Shown here piece after piece: positions 26,864 to 36,825 of a stretch of 48,456 nt of DNA. The notes below the pieces were generated by a model. It saw only the letters and a list, made by a program, of their open reading frames with translations. It did no database searches and was not told the origin of the DNA. Location of the stretch: positions 1 to 48,456 of the forward strand of contig NZ_MVDE01000038.1 of the NCBI RefSeq assembly GCF_002843385.1, written 5' to 3'. Every line of letters begins with the position of its first letter. Within the stretch, counting starts at the first letter, position 1. Origin of the DNA: Labilibaculum manganireducens (GTDB lineage Bacteria > Bacteroidota > Bacteroidia > Bacteroidales > Marinifilaceae). Both the position numbers and the translations under genes were made by a program.

Positions 26864-27811
26864 TTATTCAACAACTTTCCATACGAGTGCTGCTGAACCC
26901 AATACACCTGAATTTCCTTCAACAGAGGACAGCTTTAACTGCGTTTTTTCTTGAAAAACAGATAATAAATTCTGTTCCATATGGTATTGTGTTGGCTTTA
27001 AAATTAAATTGCCGGCTTTAGATAATCCTCCAGACAAAAATATGGCTTCCGGATTGTTCAAAGCAATTACATTCGCCAAAGCAATTCCAAGAATTTTACC
27101 CGTAAATTCAAAGGCTTCAATTGCAATTTGATCCCCAGAATAAGCTTCCGAAGCTAATCTTCTGGCACTCATTCTATTGAAGGGAATATTTCTCAATTCA
27201 CTTGAATAAGAAAATTTTGCGAATAATTTACTCACAGTTCTTTTAATTCCTGTTGCAGATACATAAGTCTCCAGACAACCCAATCTTCCGCAACCGCAAT
27301 GCCGACCTTCAGGACGTACAATCATATGTCCCATTTCTCCGGCTAAACCAGAATGGCCATGCACCAACTCCCCGTTAACAACGATGCCCGATCCTAATCC
27401 TGTTCCTAATGTTAAAACCATAAAGTTTTTCATACCAACAGCACCTCCAAACAACATCTCAGCCATGGCAGATGCATTGGCATCATTTGTAACAAAAACA
27501 GGAACTCTAATTTTTTGACTCAAAAGTTTACCGAGTTCAAACTTCCCTTTCCATGGCAGGTTCGAGGCATTCTGAATGCATTGATCCAAATAATTCGCAT
27601 TTGGAGCACCTACTCCTATTCCTACCAACTCACAATTCAATTTCTCAGCAAGAGACTGAATTCTATCACATAATTCATCTATAAATGCTTGAAATATTAA
27701 ATATTTCTTTGTGAAAATGAAATCTTCAGCAAGAATATTTCCTTTTTTATCGACCAAACCAAAAACCGTATTTGTTCCGCCAATATCTATACCAACAGCC
27801 AGCTTTTGCAT
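26864..27811 (-). CDS. ROK-family sugar kinase (glucokinase-like)
   Basis: 315 residues. The phosphate-binding GIDIGGTNTVFGLVDKKG is near the N-terminus. VTNDANASAMAE contains the catalytic Asp, TLGTGLGSGIVVNGELVHG is the sugar/ATP hinge, and GRHCGCGRLGCLETY is the ROK zinc motif. It probably phosphorylates glucose or N-acetylated hexose; the exact sugar cannot be fixed. No HTH is present, so it is a kinase and not a ROK repressor. Confidence 0.93.
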   Translation of the reverse strand: MQKLAVGIDIGGTNTVFGLVDKKGNILAEDFIFTKKYLIFQAFIDELCDRIQSLAEKLNCELVGIGVGAPNANYLDQCIQNASNLPWKGKFELGKLLSQKIRVPVFVTNDANASAMAEMLFGGAVGMKNFMVLTLGTGLGSGIVVNGELVHGHSGLAGEMGHMIVRPEGRHCGCGRLGCLETYVSATGIKRTVSKLFAKFSYSSELRNIPFNRMSARRLASEAYSGDQIAIEAFEFTGKILGIALANVIALNNPEAIFLSGGLSKAGNLILKPTQYHMEQNLLSVFQEKTQLKLSSVEGNSGVLGSAALVWKVVE

Positions 27812-27887
27812 ATCAATTGTTTTTGTATCAAAATGTATTGCATGGGAAAAAAACCAATCCGTACCGGATCAATTTTCTTTAATGAAG

Positions 27888-29186
27888 TTACAAACGGTCT
27901 TTAATTAATGATCGAATCGGATTAAAAATACGTTGCAACAGACGAAGATCTTCTGTAATTATTTCAGCCTGACCTTCAATCTGCTGTGCAAAATCCAACT
28001 CAATTCCATAATTGGTAACCAAGCCTTTAGGAAAATCAACGTCCAAACTGTATTTCTGATCCTCCGGCACTTTTGATATGGATCGAATGGTACCTTCCAA
28101 CATCCCGTATTCAAGATAAGGATAATTATCAAGTTTTATATTCACCCGCTGTCCTATTTTAACCTTGCCCGCTCCCTGCACTCCTAATTCAACTCTGGCA
28201 ATAATTTTAGTGGAATCTGAAGGCAAAACAGTGAAAACCCTTTCTCCAGTCTTAACATTTTGATTGGAGCTGTAAAACCGGTTGAAACTAACCTTTCCAT
28301 CAATAGGCGTGATTAATACATACTTTTGTTCCCAAATGTTGATTTGAGCCTTTAGATTATCGAATGATTGAACAAGCAGATTCTGTAAGTCCTTTCGTTC
28401 ATTCTCCTTTTTTAATTCCAAATCTATAATTTGCTGATTTACTTCTGAGATACTAATTTGTGTAGACGCAAGTGAAGAACGGGTACCATGAAAAGCATAG
28501 CTCTGTTCCAGAAATTTTTTACGTGCATTTTGGAAATCGGACTGCGAAATTACACCCCGGATAAATAAAGATGAATCGCGAAGAAATTGCTTTTTTGATA
28601 TCGCTAATTCACTTTCAGAAATTACTTTTTGTTGATACTGCCGGTCATAATACAAATTGTATTTACTGATTTTATCCTTGTAAGATTCTATTTTTCGATC
28701 GTAATAATCCAAATCGAAAAAACGCTGATAATCAGCATATGATTTTAAAAACCCATTGTAGTACGATTGAATTTCTCCCAAACGAAAATTACCTTCCAAC
28801 AAATTTGATTTAATGCCATCCACACCTGTAAGATGTTCATGAAACTCGTTCATTTTTGTTTTTAAAACGAACACATCATCATTAACTGCAGGATTTTCGA
28901 TAATGGCCAAAAGCTCTCCCTTTTTCACTTCCTGATTATCTGAAACATACAGATTTTGAATTTGTCCCGATGATCGGGCAACCAATTCGGCAGGCGGATT
29001 TAAGGTAGTAAGAACCAATTTGGAATGAATAATATCCGGATAACGAAAGAACCAACTGCCAATCAGCAGAGCAAAAATAACGACAAAGAAAAGCGTTGTT
29101 CCGCTTCGAATGATCCAATTGGGCATTCGCTGCAAAATCTCCTTTACTTCATCTGACCGTAATTCTATGTTTGTATCCTTATCCAT
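27888..29186 (-). CDS. HlyD-family membrane fusion protein
   Basis: 432 residues with one membrane segment near residues 33-50 (TLFFVVIFALLIGSWFF). A lipoyl/barrel-sandwich half (PPAELVARSSGQIQNLYVSD) and a long coiled-coil hairpin (about 110-270) follow, then the second half with ITPIDGKVSFN and a beta-barrel region. These adaptors connect an inner-membrane ABC exporter to the outer membrane. It is third after the C39 ABC transporter and a GxxExxY gene in the peptide cluster, so it probably serves peptide export. Confidence 0.9.
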   Translation of the reverse strand: MDKDTNIELRSDEVKEILQRMPNWIIRSGTTLFFVVIFALLIGSWFFRYPDIIHSKLVLTTLNPPAELVARSSGQIQNLYVSDNQEVKKGELLAIIENPAVNDDVFVLKTKMNEFHEHLTGVDGIKSNLLEGNFRLGEIQSYYNGFLKSYADYQRFFDLDYYDRKIESYKDKISKYNLYYDRQYQQKVISESELAISKKQFLRDSSLFIRGVISQSDFQNARKKFLEQSYAFHGTRSSLASTQISISEVNQQIIDLELKKENERKDLQNLLVQSFDNLKAQINIWEQKYVLITPIDGKVSFNRFYSSNQNVKTGERVFTVLPSDSTKIIARVELGVQGAGKVKIGQRVNIKLDNYPYLEYGMLEGTIRSISKVPEDQKYSLDVDFPKGLVTNYGIELDFAQQIEGQAEIITEDLRLLQRIFNPIRSLIKDRL

Positions 29187-29219
29187 AAGACTAGACGCTG
29201 ATTGCGCTGAAAAATATGA

Positions 29220-29603
29220 TTAAATATGATAATTTTTTGTGAACACTTTTCTTTTATATTGTGGTTTTGCACCAAAATTAAGAAGTAAGCCCACCTCAAT
29301 ATTAGTCGCTTTTAAGTAATTTACTAGCTGAACCTCATGCTCTGGGGCAATTCTCTCCACTGCTTTTAGTTCAATAATTACTTGGTCATTAATAATCAAA
29401 TCAGCAAAATAATCACCTACCTTTTCATCTTTATAAAAAACTGTAATTCTCTTTTGCTCTTCCACTTCCAAGTCTAGGTGTTCTAGTTCTAGTACCATTG
29501 CCCGCTCATAAACTTTTTCTAAAAAACCATAACCCAACTCATTGTAAACATTAAAAAATGCCTTTAAGATAAGTCCCGTTATTTCCGAATGTATATAATT
29601 CAT
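29220..29603 (-). CDS. GxxExxY protein (PD-(D/E)XK-like)
   Basis: 127 residues. The name-giving motif GFLEKVYERAM (G-x-x-E-x-x-Y) is present. ADLIINDQVIIELKAVERI carries the D...ExK core of PD-(D/E)XK nucleases. The family is widespread in Bacteroidota and often sits alone inside surface or transport operons; no function is established. Here it lies between the exporter ABC subunit and the HlyD adaptor, with gaps of 33 and 54 bp. Confidence 0.9.
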   Translation of the reverse strand: MNYIHSEITGLILKAFFNVYNELGYGFLEKVYERAMVLELEHLDLEVEEQKRITVFYKDEKVGDYFADLIINDQVIIELKAVERIAPEHEVQLVNYLKATNIEVGLLLNFGAKPQYKRKVFTKNYHI

Positions 29604-29657
29604 TTCTTTTTAATGAAAATCAGTGCAAATCATAAATATCATATTTATCTGCGTCCA

Positions 29658-31886
29658 TTAATTGCCGAGTTCCAGCTGATTTTTCACCAACTGATAATAA
29701 GCTCCCTTCAATTTTGTTAAATCAGCATGAGTTCCTTCCTCAACAATCTTTCCTTTATCCAGAACAATAATTTTGTCGGCACTTCGAACTGTACTCAATC
29801 GGTGGGCAACAACTACTACAGTTCTTCCCTTATTGAATTCCTCCAAATTGTTCATGATTGCCTTTTCGTTGTTGGCATCCAAGGCATTGGTTGCCTCATC
29901 AAAGAACAAAAATTCAGGGTTTTTATAAACTGCCCGTGCAATTAAAACACGTTGCTTTTGTCCTTGACTTAAACCGTGACCATTGGCGCCAATCCGCGTG
30001 TTGTAGCGCAATGGCAAACTTTCTATAAACATATCGATGCAGGCAACCTGAACCGCATACAACAATCTCTTTTTATCGATGAACTCATCACCAACGGCAA
30101 TATTTCTGGCGATGGTATCCGAAAAAATAAACCCATCCTGCATCACCACCCCGCAATTTTGCCGCCACATCGATGAACTGTAATTTTCGAGAGTAACTCC
30201 ACCCAAGGAAATCCGTCCTTTTGTAGTGGGATAAAATCCCAGCATCAGCTTAATTAAAGTCGTTTTTCCACTACCCGATGCACCTACTATTGCTGTTGTT
30301 TTTCCATCCTCTATCTTCAAATTAACATCATCCAAAACCATTTCGGAATGTGGCCCTTCGTACTGAAAGAATACCTTTTCAATATCAATCGCCTTTTCTT
30401 CAGGAATTTCTGTTAAACGATCCTCATTTGGCATTTCTTCCTCTTTCATCTCGTGAATTTCACCCAATCGCTCGAGAGAAATTTTAGCATCCTGCCACGA
30501 ATGAATGAACTGAACCAGATTGTCGAGCGGGGAATTCAATTGACCAATAATGTAAGACACAGCCAACATCATACCCAAGGTCATGCCTCCATCCAATACC
30601 GATTTGGCCGCCAAAAAAGTGATGATAATGTTCTTTGTTTCGTTGAAGAAAATGGAACCTGATACCTGATACTGATTCAAAGCCAGACCTTTGGTTCTCA
30701 CCTTAAACAATTCAGCCTGTATTTGCTCCCACTCCCAACGCTTTTGTTTCTCGCAGTTGTTCAGCTTAATTTCCTGCATTCCGGTAATTAACTGAACCAA
30801 TGAATTTTGATTGTTCGATAACTGAGCGAATCGTTTTCCATCCAATTCTCTTCGTTTTCGTAGAAAAAGATTCACCCATATTAGATACAAAACCGATCCC
30901 ACTGCAAAAACAAAAAAGATTTGTATGTCATAAATCGCCAAAATAATTCCAAAAATCACCAGATTGACCATCGAAAACAGGATGCTTAAGGTTGATGATG
31001 TCAGGAAACTTTCGATTCGGGTATGATCCTGTATCCGCTGCAATAAATCACCGATCATTTTAATATCGAAAAAGCCAATGGGCAACTTCATTAACTTGAT
31101 TAAAAAGTCGGATATTAGTGAAATGTTTATTCGTGTTGAGATGTGTAAAAGTATCCAGCTTCGGATGAATTCCACCGACATTCGGGATATGAACAGTACC
31201 AATTGGGCAATTAAAACCAAATAGATAAAACTCAGATTTTGCGTATTGATACCTACATCGACAATGGATTGGGTAAGGAATGGAAAAATTAATTGCAGCA
31301 TACTGCCAAACAACATACCCAATGCCAACTGCACCAAAAATTTCTTGTAAGGTCTCAAATATTGAAGCAAAAAAGTGAAACTCTTTTTATGAGAAAGATC
31401 CTCGTCGCCCTGAGCGTAAAAATCGGGTGTGGTTTCCACCAACAAACACAATCCTTTCAATTCCCCCTGACTTTGTGTACTTGCCCACGACTTTATAAAT
31501 TCCTCTTTGGTAAATTTTAGCAAACCGGATGCCGGATCGGCAACATGAACCGTAGTTGTCTTCTTTTTCACCTCGATTTTGTGCACTACCACAAAATGAT
31601 TTTGCCCCCAATGGCAAATAGCCGGAAGCGTAGCATCATCCTGTAACTGCTCGTAGCTAATGCGAACGCCCATGGTTCGCAAACCAATACTTTCAGCCGC
31701 ATCGGCAATGCCCAGCATCGAAACTCCCTCACGGGTAATGTGCGATTTGTCGCGTAAGGACTGTAGACTGAAGTTTTTACCAAAGTGAGCGGCTATCATG
31801 CGCAGGCAAGTCGGGCCACAATCCATGGCATCCAATTGGCGGAAATGGGGAAATTTTTTCTTCAAGGCAGAATGGTAGTTAGTCAA
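29658..31886 (-). CDS. Peptidase-containing ABC transporter (C39, double-glycine leader)
   Basis: 742 residues. The N-terminal C39 peptidase has catalytic Cys23 (MDCGPTCLRM), a His in HWGQNHFVVVHKIE and an Asp in VADPASG; it cuts leaders after GG. Six transmembrane segments (about 180-450) precede the nucleotide-binding domain, with Walker A GASGSGKTTL, signature LSQGQKQRVL and Walker B FLFFDEATNALD. It is complete, so it can process and export the GG precursor encoded in the same cluster. No ATG precedes the C39 domain; a TTG at 31886 is the likely start. Confidence 0.95.
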   Translation of the reverse strand: MTNYHSALKKKFPHFRQLDAMDCGPTCLRMIAAHFGKNFSLQSLRDKSHITREGVSMLGIADAAESIGLRTMGVRISYEQLQDDATLPAICHWGQNHFVVVHKIEVKKKTTTVHVADPASGLLKFTKEEFIKSWASTQSQGELKGLCLLVETTPDFYAQGDEDLSHKKSFTFLLQYLRPYKKFLVQLALGMLFGSMLQLIFPFLTQSIVDVGINTQNLSFIYLVLIAQLVLFISRMSVEFIRSWILLHISTRINISLISDFLIKLMKLPIGFFDIKMIGDLLQRIQDHTRIESFLTSSTLSILFSMVNLVIFGIILAIYDIQIFFVFAVGSVLYLIWVNLFLRKRRELDGKRFAQLSNNQNSLVQLITGMQEIKLNNCEKQKRWEWEQIQAELFKVRTKGLALNQYQVSGSIFFNETKNIIITFLAAKSVLDGGMTLGMMLAVSYIIGQLNSPLDNLVQFIHSWQDAKISLERLGEIHEMKEEEMPNEDRLTEIPEEKAIDIEKVFFQYEGPHSEMVLDDVNLKIEDGKTTAIVGASGSGKTTLIKLMLGFYPTTKGRISLGGVTLENYSSSMWRQNCGVVMQDGFIFSDTIARNIAVGDEFIDKKRLLYAVQVACIDMFIESLPLRYNTRIGANGHGLSQGQKQRVLIARAVYKNPEFLFFDEATNALDANNEKAIMNNLEEFNKGRTVVVVAHRLSTVRSADKIIVLDKGKIVEEGTHADLTKLKGAYYQLVKNQLELGN

Positions 31887-32047
31887 TTTATTATCGTCAA
31901 GCTAAAAATAGGGAAAATTGTTGGAATGGACTAAAAGGAATAAAATCTCATATTTAACGATACATCATAAAGTGTCCAAGTAAACAGAACCAATAAAACT
32001 TCACATGAATTAATATATAAGCTTACTTGCGTTTTCGGATATTTAAA

Positions 32048-34360
32048 CTAAATCACATCCTCTTTTCCCTGTTCCTCCCACTTTATTTGATTCCTTGCTT
32101 TTTTTTCCATTCGCTTTTTACTTGAGAAATTATAAAATAAAGAAAACATTACAGTCCGCATGTCTCGTTTTGTAATCGTTTTGCTTAAAGAATTACCACT
32201 TCGGTACTCTCTTGTAGTTTCATAAGGAAAAAACTGGTTCGAAAAATTTGCACATAACTCAAATCGCTTGTTAAAAAAGTATTTTGAAATGCCATAATTG
32301 AAAGATTCCGGATTTGCTAACTTACCATTATATATAAGTTCATCAGGATGATTAAAATAGTGTACAAACACCACAAAGTTTTTAGGTAAATACAAAGATA
32401 CATATGATAAAATATCTGCTGTAACAATATCGTCTTTATAATCCAAATCTTCCAATTTTTCACGATAAATGGCAGTTCTTGTTCCAAATAATAGCCATTC
32501 ATAGGGGCGCAGAGATAAATTGAGTTTAATCCCAATTTTTTTATACGATGCAATATTTTCATAGCTATTAACCTGATTATCGTAGCTACTAAGAGTAGAT
32601 ACAGAACTAATTCCATCTTTCGTTTTACAATAAAAAAGATCAGCCTTTATGTAACTCCGTTTCCAACGATAACGAGTAGCTAGGTTTATTGAGTGAGAAT
32701 AATAGTCTGATAGCTTTGCATTACCTTTTGATATTTTGGATAAACCATTAATGTATTCGAAAGGATCCAACTGATAAATAGTAGGATGTTGTATTATTTT
32801 TTGGTAAGAAATGGTTGTAGATAATTTTTTTGTAAATGAATAAGATACACCTGCATTTGGATAAAATTCATAATTTGCTTCGTTGTATTCATTAACTTTT
32901 CTATTATTGTACTCATAGCCTAAGCCCAGCCAGTAAGATAATTTGTTTTTCTCGTTTGAATAGTCTGCAAAAACAGTTGTTCTACCAATAGAATAATCCA
33001 CTTTGTGCTTGGAATTATAACTTTGAATATCATTATCTGAATTCTCATTATAGTAATTCGCTCCAAAAGTAAACTTAGCACTGTTTCCAAGTTCCAAACT
33101 AAATTTAAGCTTTGCATTTACACTATTTCTATCAAGCAACGTTGAATCAAATCTTAAAGTAGCATTATTTGTTGGATAAGAATAATCTGAAAAATTGGCG
33201 TCCTTATCCTGAAAAAACCGAGAATGTAAAATCTCAAATATTACTTGTTTTTTATCATCCTGAGATTTATTCTGGTAAAATCCAGAAACTTGCAAATTTG
33301 AATAATCCGTGTGATCCTGCCCCATAGAGTTTGATACTAAATCACTATTTTTATGACTCCATTCATTAAAAATTTCCCGTCGATGCAGGCTTTTCAAATT
33401 AGCAGCAACTCCTATTGAATTTTTATCATTTAAAAATAAATCAGCACCTCCGAAATATTGTTGTCGGTGTCTTGGGGCAATTGTGTTATTTGCAAGCTTA
33501 TATAAAGTGTCGAGGCTTCCCTTCTCATTAATATATTGCTCGCTAGTATATGGGCTAGTTTGGCTATACAATTTGTACCCACCAAACATACGCCATTTCC
33601 CTTTATATAAACTTACTGCACCACTAACTTGATTTAATAATTTATTAGGAAAAACATAATCAAAATTTCCATTAATACTATGCTTTTTCTCCTGTTTCAA
33701 TAAAATATTAACAACAGAAGTAAATCCCTCGTTCACAATATCCACCGCGGGTGTTGTACTTACAGTAATTTTTTTAATTTGTTCTGGTGCCAATAAATCA
33801 AGAGGGTTTGTATCATAATACCGCCTGCCATTTACCATTACTAGAACATTTCCGTCTCCTTCTACTGTTATATTATTCTCTCGATCAGCATATAGCGTAG
33901 GAATTTGTATTAACAATTCGCGAACATTACCAGACCTATCGCGCATGTTTTTGGAGATATTAAAAATATCTTCTCTAATACCTTTTTCATGAATAGGTTT
34001 ATCCGCTTTTATTGTTACTTCCTCCAAATTATTTTTGACTTCTAGAAGTACAATTGAATTTAATTGTTTGCTATTGATATTTATAGATTCAGAATACGGA
34101 GCATAATTTATATGGGATATTTTTAAAATGTACTCTCCAAACTCATCTATTTCAAACTTATAGTTACCATTAAAGTCCGACACTGTACCTGTTACCAAAG
34201 ATGAATCACGAAACAAAGCAATATTAGCAAATTCAATCGCCCAATTTTTATCAGTTAATATCTTACCACTAATTATTTTCTTATTATTTGTTGCAGTAGC
34301 TGAAAAATTAAAATTTATAAGAACTATAAAAACAATAAAAATATTGAGAGTTTTACACAT
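32048..34360 (-). CDS. Outer membrane beta-barrel protein with carboxypeptidase-regulatory-like domain
   Basis: 770 residues from the ATG at 34360; a longer frame to 34480 runs into the pseudo-rSAM gene and lacks a signal peptide start. The signal peptide is MCKTLNIFIVFIVLINFNFS. A CarboxypepD-reg-like domain (KIISGKILTD...) lies at about 28-115, then a plug-like domain (LLIQIPTLYADRENNITVEG) and a large beta-barrel of PF14905 type. It resembles TonB-dependent receptors without a visible TonB box. It lies directly after the pseudo-rSAM gene, so it may import or export the modified peptide, or serve as its receptor. Confidence 0.87.
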   Translation of the reverse strand: MCKTLNIFIVFIVLINFNFSATATNNKKIISGKILTDKNWAIEFANIALFRDSSLVTGTVSDFNGNYKFEIDEFGEYILKISHINYAPYSESININSKQLNSIVLLEVKNNLEEVTIKADKPIHEKGIREDIFNISKNMRDRSGNVRELLIQIPTLYADRENNITVEGDGNVLVMVNGRRYYDTNPLDLLAPEQIKKITVSTTPAVDIVNEGFTSVVNILLKQEKKHSINGNFDYVFPNKLLNQVSGAVSLYKGKWRMFGGYKLYSQTSPYTSEQYINEKGSLDTLYKLANNTIAPRHRQQYFGGADLFLNDKNSIGVAANLKSLHRREIFNEWSHKNSDLVSNSMGQDHTDYSNLQVSGFYQNKSQDDKKQVIFEILHSRFFQDKDANFSDYSYPTNNATLRFDSTLLDRNSVNAKLKFSLELGNSAKFTFGANYYNENSDNDIQSYNSKHKVDYSIGRTTVFADYSNEKNKLSYWLGLGYEYNNRKVNEYNEANYEFYPNAGVSYSFTKKLSTTISYQKIIQHPTIYQLDPFEYINGLSKISKGNAKLSDYYSHSINLATRYRWKRSYIKADLFYCKTKDGISSVSTLSSYDNQVNSYENIASYKKIGIKLNLSLRPYEWLLFGTRTAIYREKLEDLDYKDDIVTADILSYVSLYLPKNFVVFVHYFNHPDELIYNGKLANPESFNYGISKYFFNKRFELCANFSNQFFPYETTREYRSGNSLSKTITKRDMRTVMFSLFYNFSSKKRMEKKARNQIKWEEQGKEDVI

Positions 34361-34379
34361 AAAAATAATATTTAAATTC

Positions 34380-35525
34380 TTAATTAATTTCCTGACAGAG
34401 ATTGAATTTATCCAATATGAATTCCAATCCTGAAATAGGAGGACATAAATCACAATAATTGCAATTACTACAAGGCTCAACTTTAGATCTAGTCAAAAAC
34501 CAAGTAGATTCATTTGATTTATAACATTCAAGAAAATTATCCTTTATATCATTCTCAAAAAAGTTACCAATAGATTCAGAAAACATATTTGTCCCATAGT
34601 TACCTTTAATATCGATAAATATTTTACCAAAATCATAGGAATTAATCACTCCATTCTTAATAATTTCATGAACCTTATGTTTTTGATTAACAATATCATA
34701 TTCACTTAGAAAAATATTATCCTGGAAAAACACCAAGTTATCCTTAAATCTTGGCTTATAAGTTATCAAGCTATTATATGGCACTATCGAATTAACGTCC
34801 TCGATACAAATAACATATCTATGATTATTTAACAAATCACCTATACTTTCCAATTCATCTTTTCTTTCTAAATAAACCGTAGTATTATACTCATTAAAAG
34901 CTACCCTTGCAGACAAATATAATTCTATCGGTATATGAAACCTAATAATATTCCTATTCTTTATTAGTCCTAGAATAAGTTCAATTTCCTCTATTTTTTT
35001 AGTATAAATATTTACACTTTGTAAACGAGGGAATAAATTGTCATTATTTAAGAGATATTTAATTTTATCAAAAATCCGATTACTATCGTCTTCTAAATTA
35101 TCACAACTAAAAAAATATTGACGTTCATGCTGAGATTTATTGTAAATGTCACTCATTATGAAAGAAAACTCCAATACGTTGCTTAATAATTGTTTCAAAA
35201 TAATTAATGGTTCATCTCTTTGAATAATTGATTTGTTGTTTTCAATTTTGAGACAAGATCTAAGAGGAATAAATAAATCTTTTTCATCTTCAATAATTTC
35301 ACCAAATCCCTCATTAACCAAATTTTGACAATAAGCCGTATTAATTTTATTAATCTGAAAAGCAGCATTATATAGTTTTAGGCTAATTTCAAAATTCTTA
35401 ATAATTTCTGGCTCTAAAATTTCATACTTATTATTAGTAAAGGTATTATATAGAAATATTCTATTTTCGATTTTTTTTACATAAATAAACTGAAACAAAA
35501 CAAAAAATCTATATTTAGAACACAT
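34380..35525 (-). CDS. Pseudo-rSAM protein, GG-Bacteroidales type
   Basis: 381 residues from the ATG at 35525. It resembles the radical SAM partner in length and order, but the CxxxCxxC iron-sulfur triad is absent. The C-terminal motif VEPCSNCNYCDLCPPISGLE keeps cysteines that could hold a cluster. This matches what I recall as the pseudo-rSAM family of the GG-Bacteroidales peptide system (TIGR04150). It overlaps the rSAM gene by 11 bp, so the two are translated together and probably form a complex. Its task is not known. Confidence 0.78.
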   Translation of the reverse strand: MCSKYRFFVLFQFIYVKKIENRIFLYNTFTNNKYEILEPEIIKNFEISLKLYNAAFQINKINTAYCQNLVNEGFGEIIEDEKDLFIPLRSCLKIENNKSIIQRDEPLIILKQLLSNVLEFSFIMSDIYNKSQHERQYFFSCDNLEDDSNRIFDKIKYLLNNDNLFPRLQSVNIYTKKIEEIELILGLIKNRNIIRFHIPIELYLSARVAFNEYNTTVYLERKDELESIGDLLNNHRYVICIEDVNSIVPYNSLITYKPRFKDNLVFFQDNIFLSEYDIVNQKHKVHEIIKNGVINSYDFGKIFIDIKGNYGTNMFSESIGNFFENDIKDNFLECYKSNESTWFLTRSKVEPCSNCNYCDLCPPISGLEFILDKFNLCQEIN

Positions 35526-36741
35526 AATACTCGTCAATTAAATATTTATACAACTTGGGATCGTTTCTAAATTTTTCTAAAAACACACCTTCTGAAATTA
35601 CCTCTTTCGAGAAATTTGGACATTTGGTTAATTCTGCCGGTTCTAACGCTGAAAAAATGCACAATTGACAAAACAATTTTTGTTCACATGCATTGCACAA
35701 TTTTTGAATTTCATCATACCTCTTATTGACTTCTTTAACTATATCTTCATAAAAAATTTGCACTCCTTCTTCTGTTACACATCCAAATTTATAATTTCGA
35801 GATGTTTTCTCACATGGAAACAGCAATCCATCAACACTCATATGAATTTTTTTTGAAAAAGGTATACAAGTAGCTGTTGGATAACGACTTTCATTTTGTG
35901 ATTTTGTAAAAATTAGATCTGAGTAATTTGCATAGACAACACCATCCATCTGTTTAATATATTTATAAACATTATTAATACTGATATCACTTCTACTTTC
36001 TTTGCAAATATTTTTAAACTCATTCACCATACACTCTTCGACCCCAGTTTCACTAACAGATGGTGTTGCAGGTATCTTATCATATTCGATTGATATAAAT
36101 TCTTTTACAGCAGAGACATCATTTCTTCGATGAATAACAGAATTGAAATGTACTTGGCTTTTAAAATAGCTTGTGTAGTTCCTCTGAAGAAAATCGATAT
36201 TTGATTTTACTACATCAAAAGACTCCTTACCATTTGGATAAACCCTATAACTATTATGAATCTTATTTCCATCCAGACTAAGCAATAATCTAAAATTATT
36301 TTGCACAAGATACGCTGCATGCTTTTTTAGAAGTGTACCATTAGTAGTTAGGGCGAAACGCAAGGAGATACTTAAATCACGAGAAATTTCGGCATATTCA
36401 ACAATTTTCTTTATCAAATCCATGCACAATAAAGGTTCTCCCCCATAAAAACCAATATATACAACTCTATCCTTAGCCAATCGTTCGTTTTTTCTAAAAT
36501 TTTCAAATACAAAATCAATTAGCTTATATGCATAGTTTACATTTAAACTTCTTTGCTCTCTTTCACCCTTATTACTGTATAATGGACCAAAACCACAATA
36601 TTCGCACCTTAGATTGCATTTTTCGGTTACATCGAAATTAATCAGATAAGTATTATCAATTGATCTTTTAATTTGTTCTTTCGAAATTCTTCCATTAAAA
36701 TTTATTGTTTTTCTCATTAAAATCTCATCCACATTATTCAT
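35515..36741 (-). CDS. Radical SAM/SPASM peptide maturase
   Basis: 408 residues. The 4Fe-4S motif is FDVTEKCNLRCEYCGFGP with Cys42, Cys46 and Cys49. GFYGGEPLL is the SAM-binding GGE motif. The C-terminal SPASM part has cysteines in CIPFSKKIHMSVDGLLFPCE, CNACEQKLFCQLCIF and CPNF for auxiliary clusters. This fits the GG-Bacteroidales RiPP maturases, likely acting on the 48-residue precursor encoded 84 bp upstream by a carbon-radical (for example thioether) modification; the chemistry is inference. Confidence 0.9.
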   Translation of the reverse strand: MNNVDEILMRKTINFNGRISKEQIKRSIDNTYLINFDVTEKCNLRCEYCGFGPLYSNKGEREQRSLNVNYAYKLIDFVFENFRKNERLAKDRVVYIGFYGGEPLLCMDLIKKIVEYAEISRDLSISLRFALTTNGTLLKKHAAYLVQNNFRLLLSLDGNKIHNSYRVYPNGKESFDVVKSNIDFLQRNYTSYFKSQVHFNSVIHRRNDVSAVKEFISIEYDKIPATPSVSETGVEECMVNEFKNICKESRSDISINNVYKYIKQMDGVVYANYSDLIFTKSQNESRYPTATCIPFSKKIHMSVDGLLFPCEKTSRNYKFGCVTEEGVQIFYEDIVKEVNKRYDEIQKLCNACEQKLFCQLCIFSALEPAELTKCPNFSKEVISEGVFLEKFRNDPKLYKYLIDEYYVF

Positions 36742-36754
36742 AAATACATAATTA

Positions 36755-36804
36755 GAGAAAAAAGGCTATTGGTTCCGAATACTACATCCAAATCCAACAG
36801 CCTT
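36755..36804 (-). terminator. Attenuator hairpin between precursor peptide and rSAM genes
   Basis: AAGGCTATTGG (36762-36772) pairs with CCAACAGCCTT (36794-36804) with one G-U/A-C type mismatch. On the minus strand the stem is followed by TTTTTTCTC. It lies between the precursor stop (36826) and the maturase start (36741), so partial termination would favour excess precursor. Confidence 0.8.
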
Positions 36805-36825
36805 CTTATAAAAATTAATTACATC

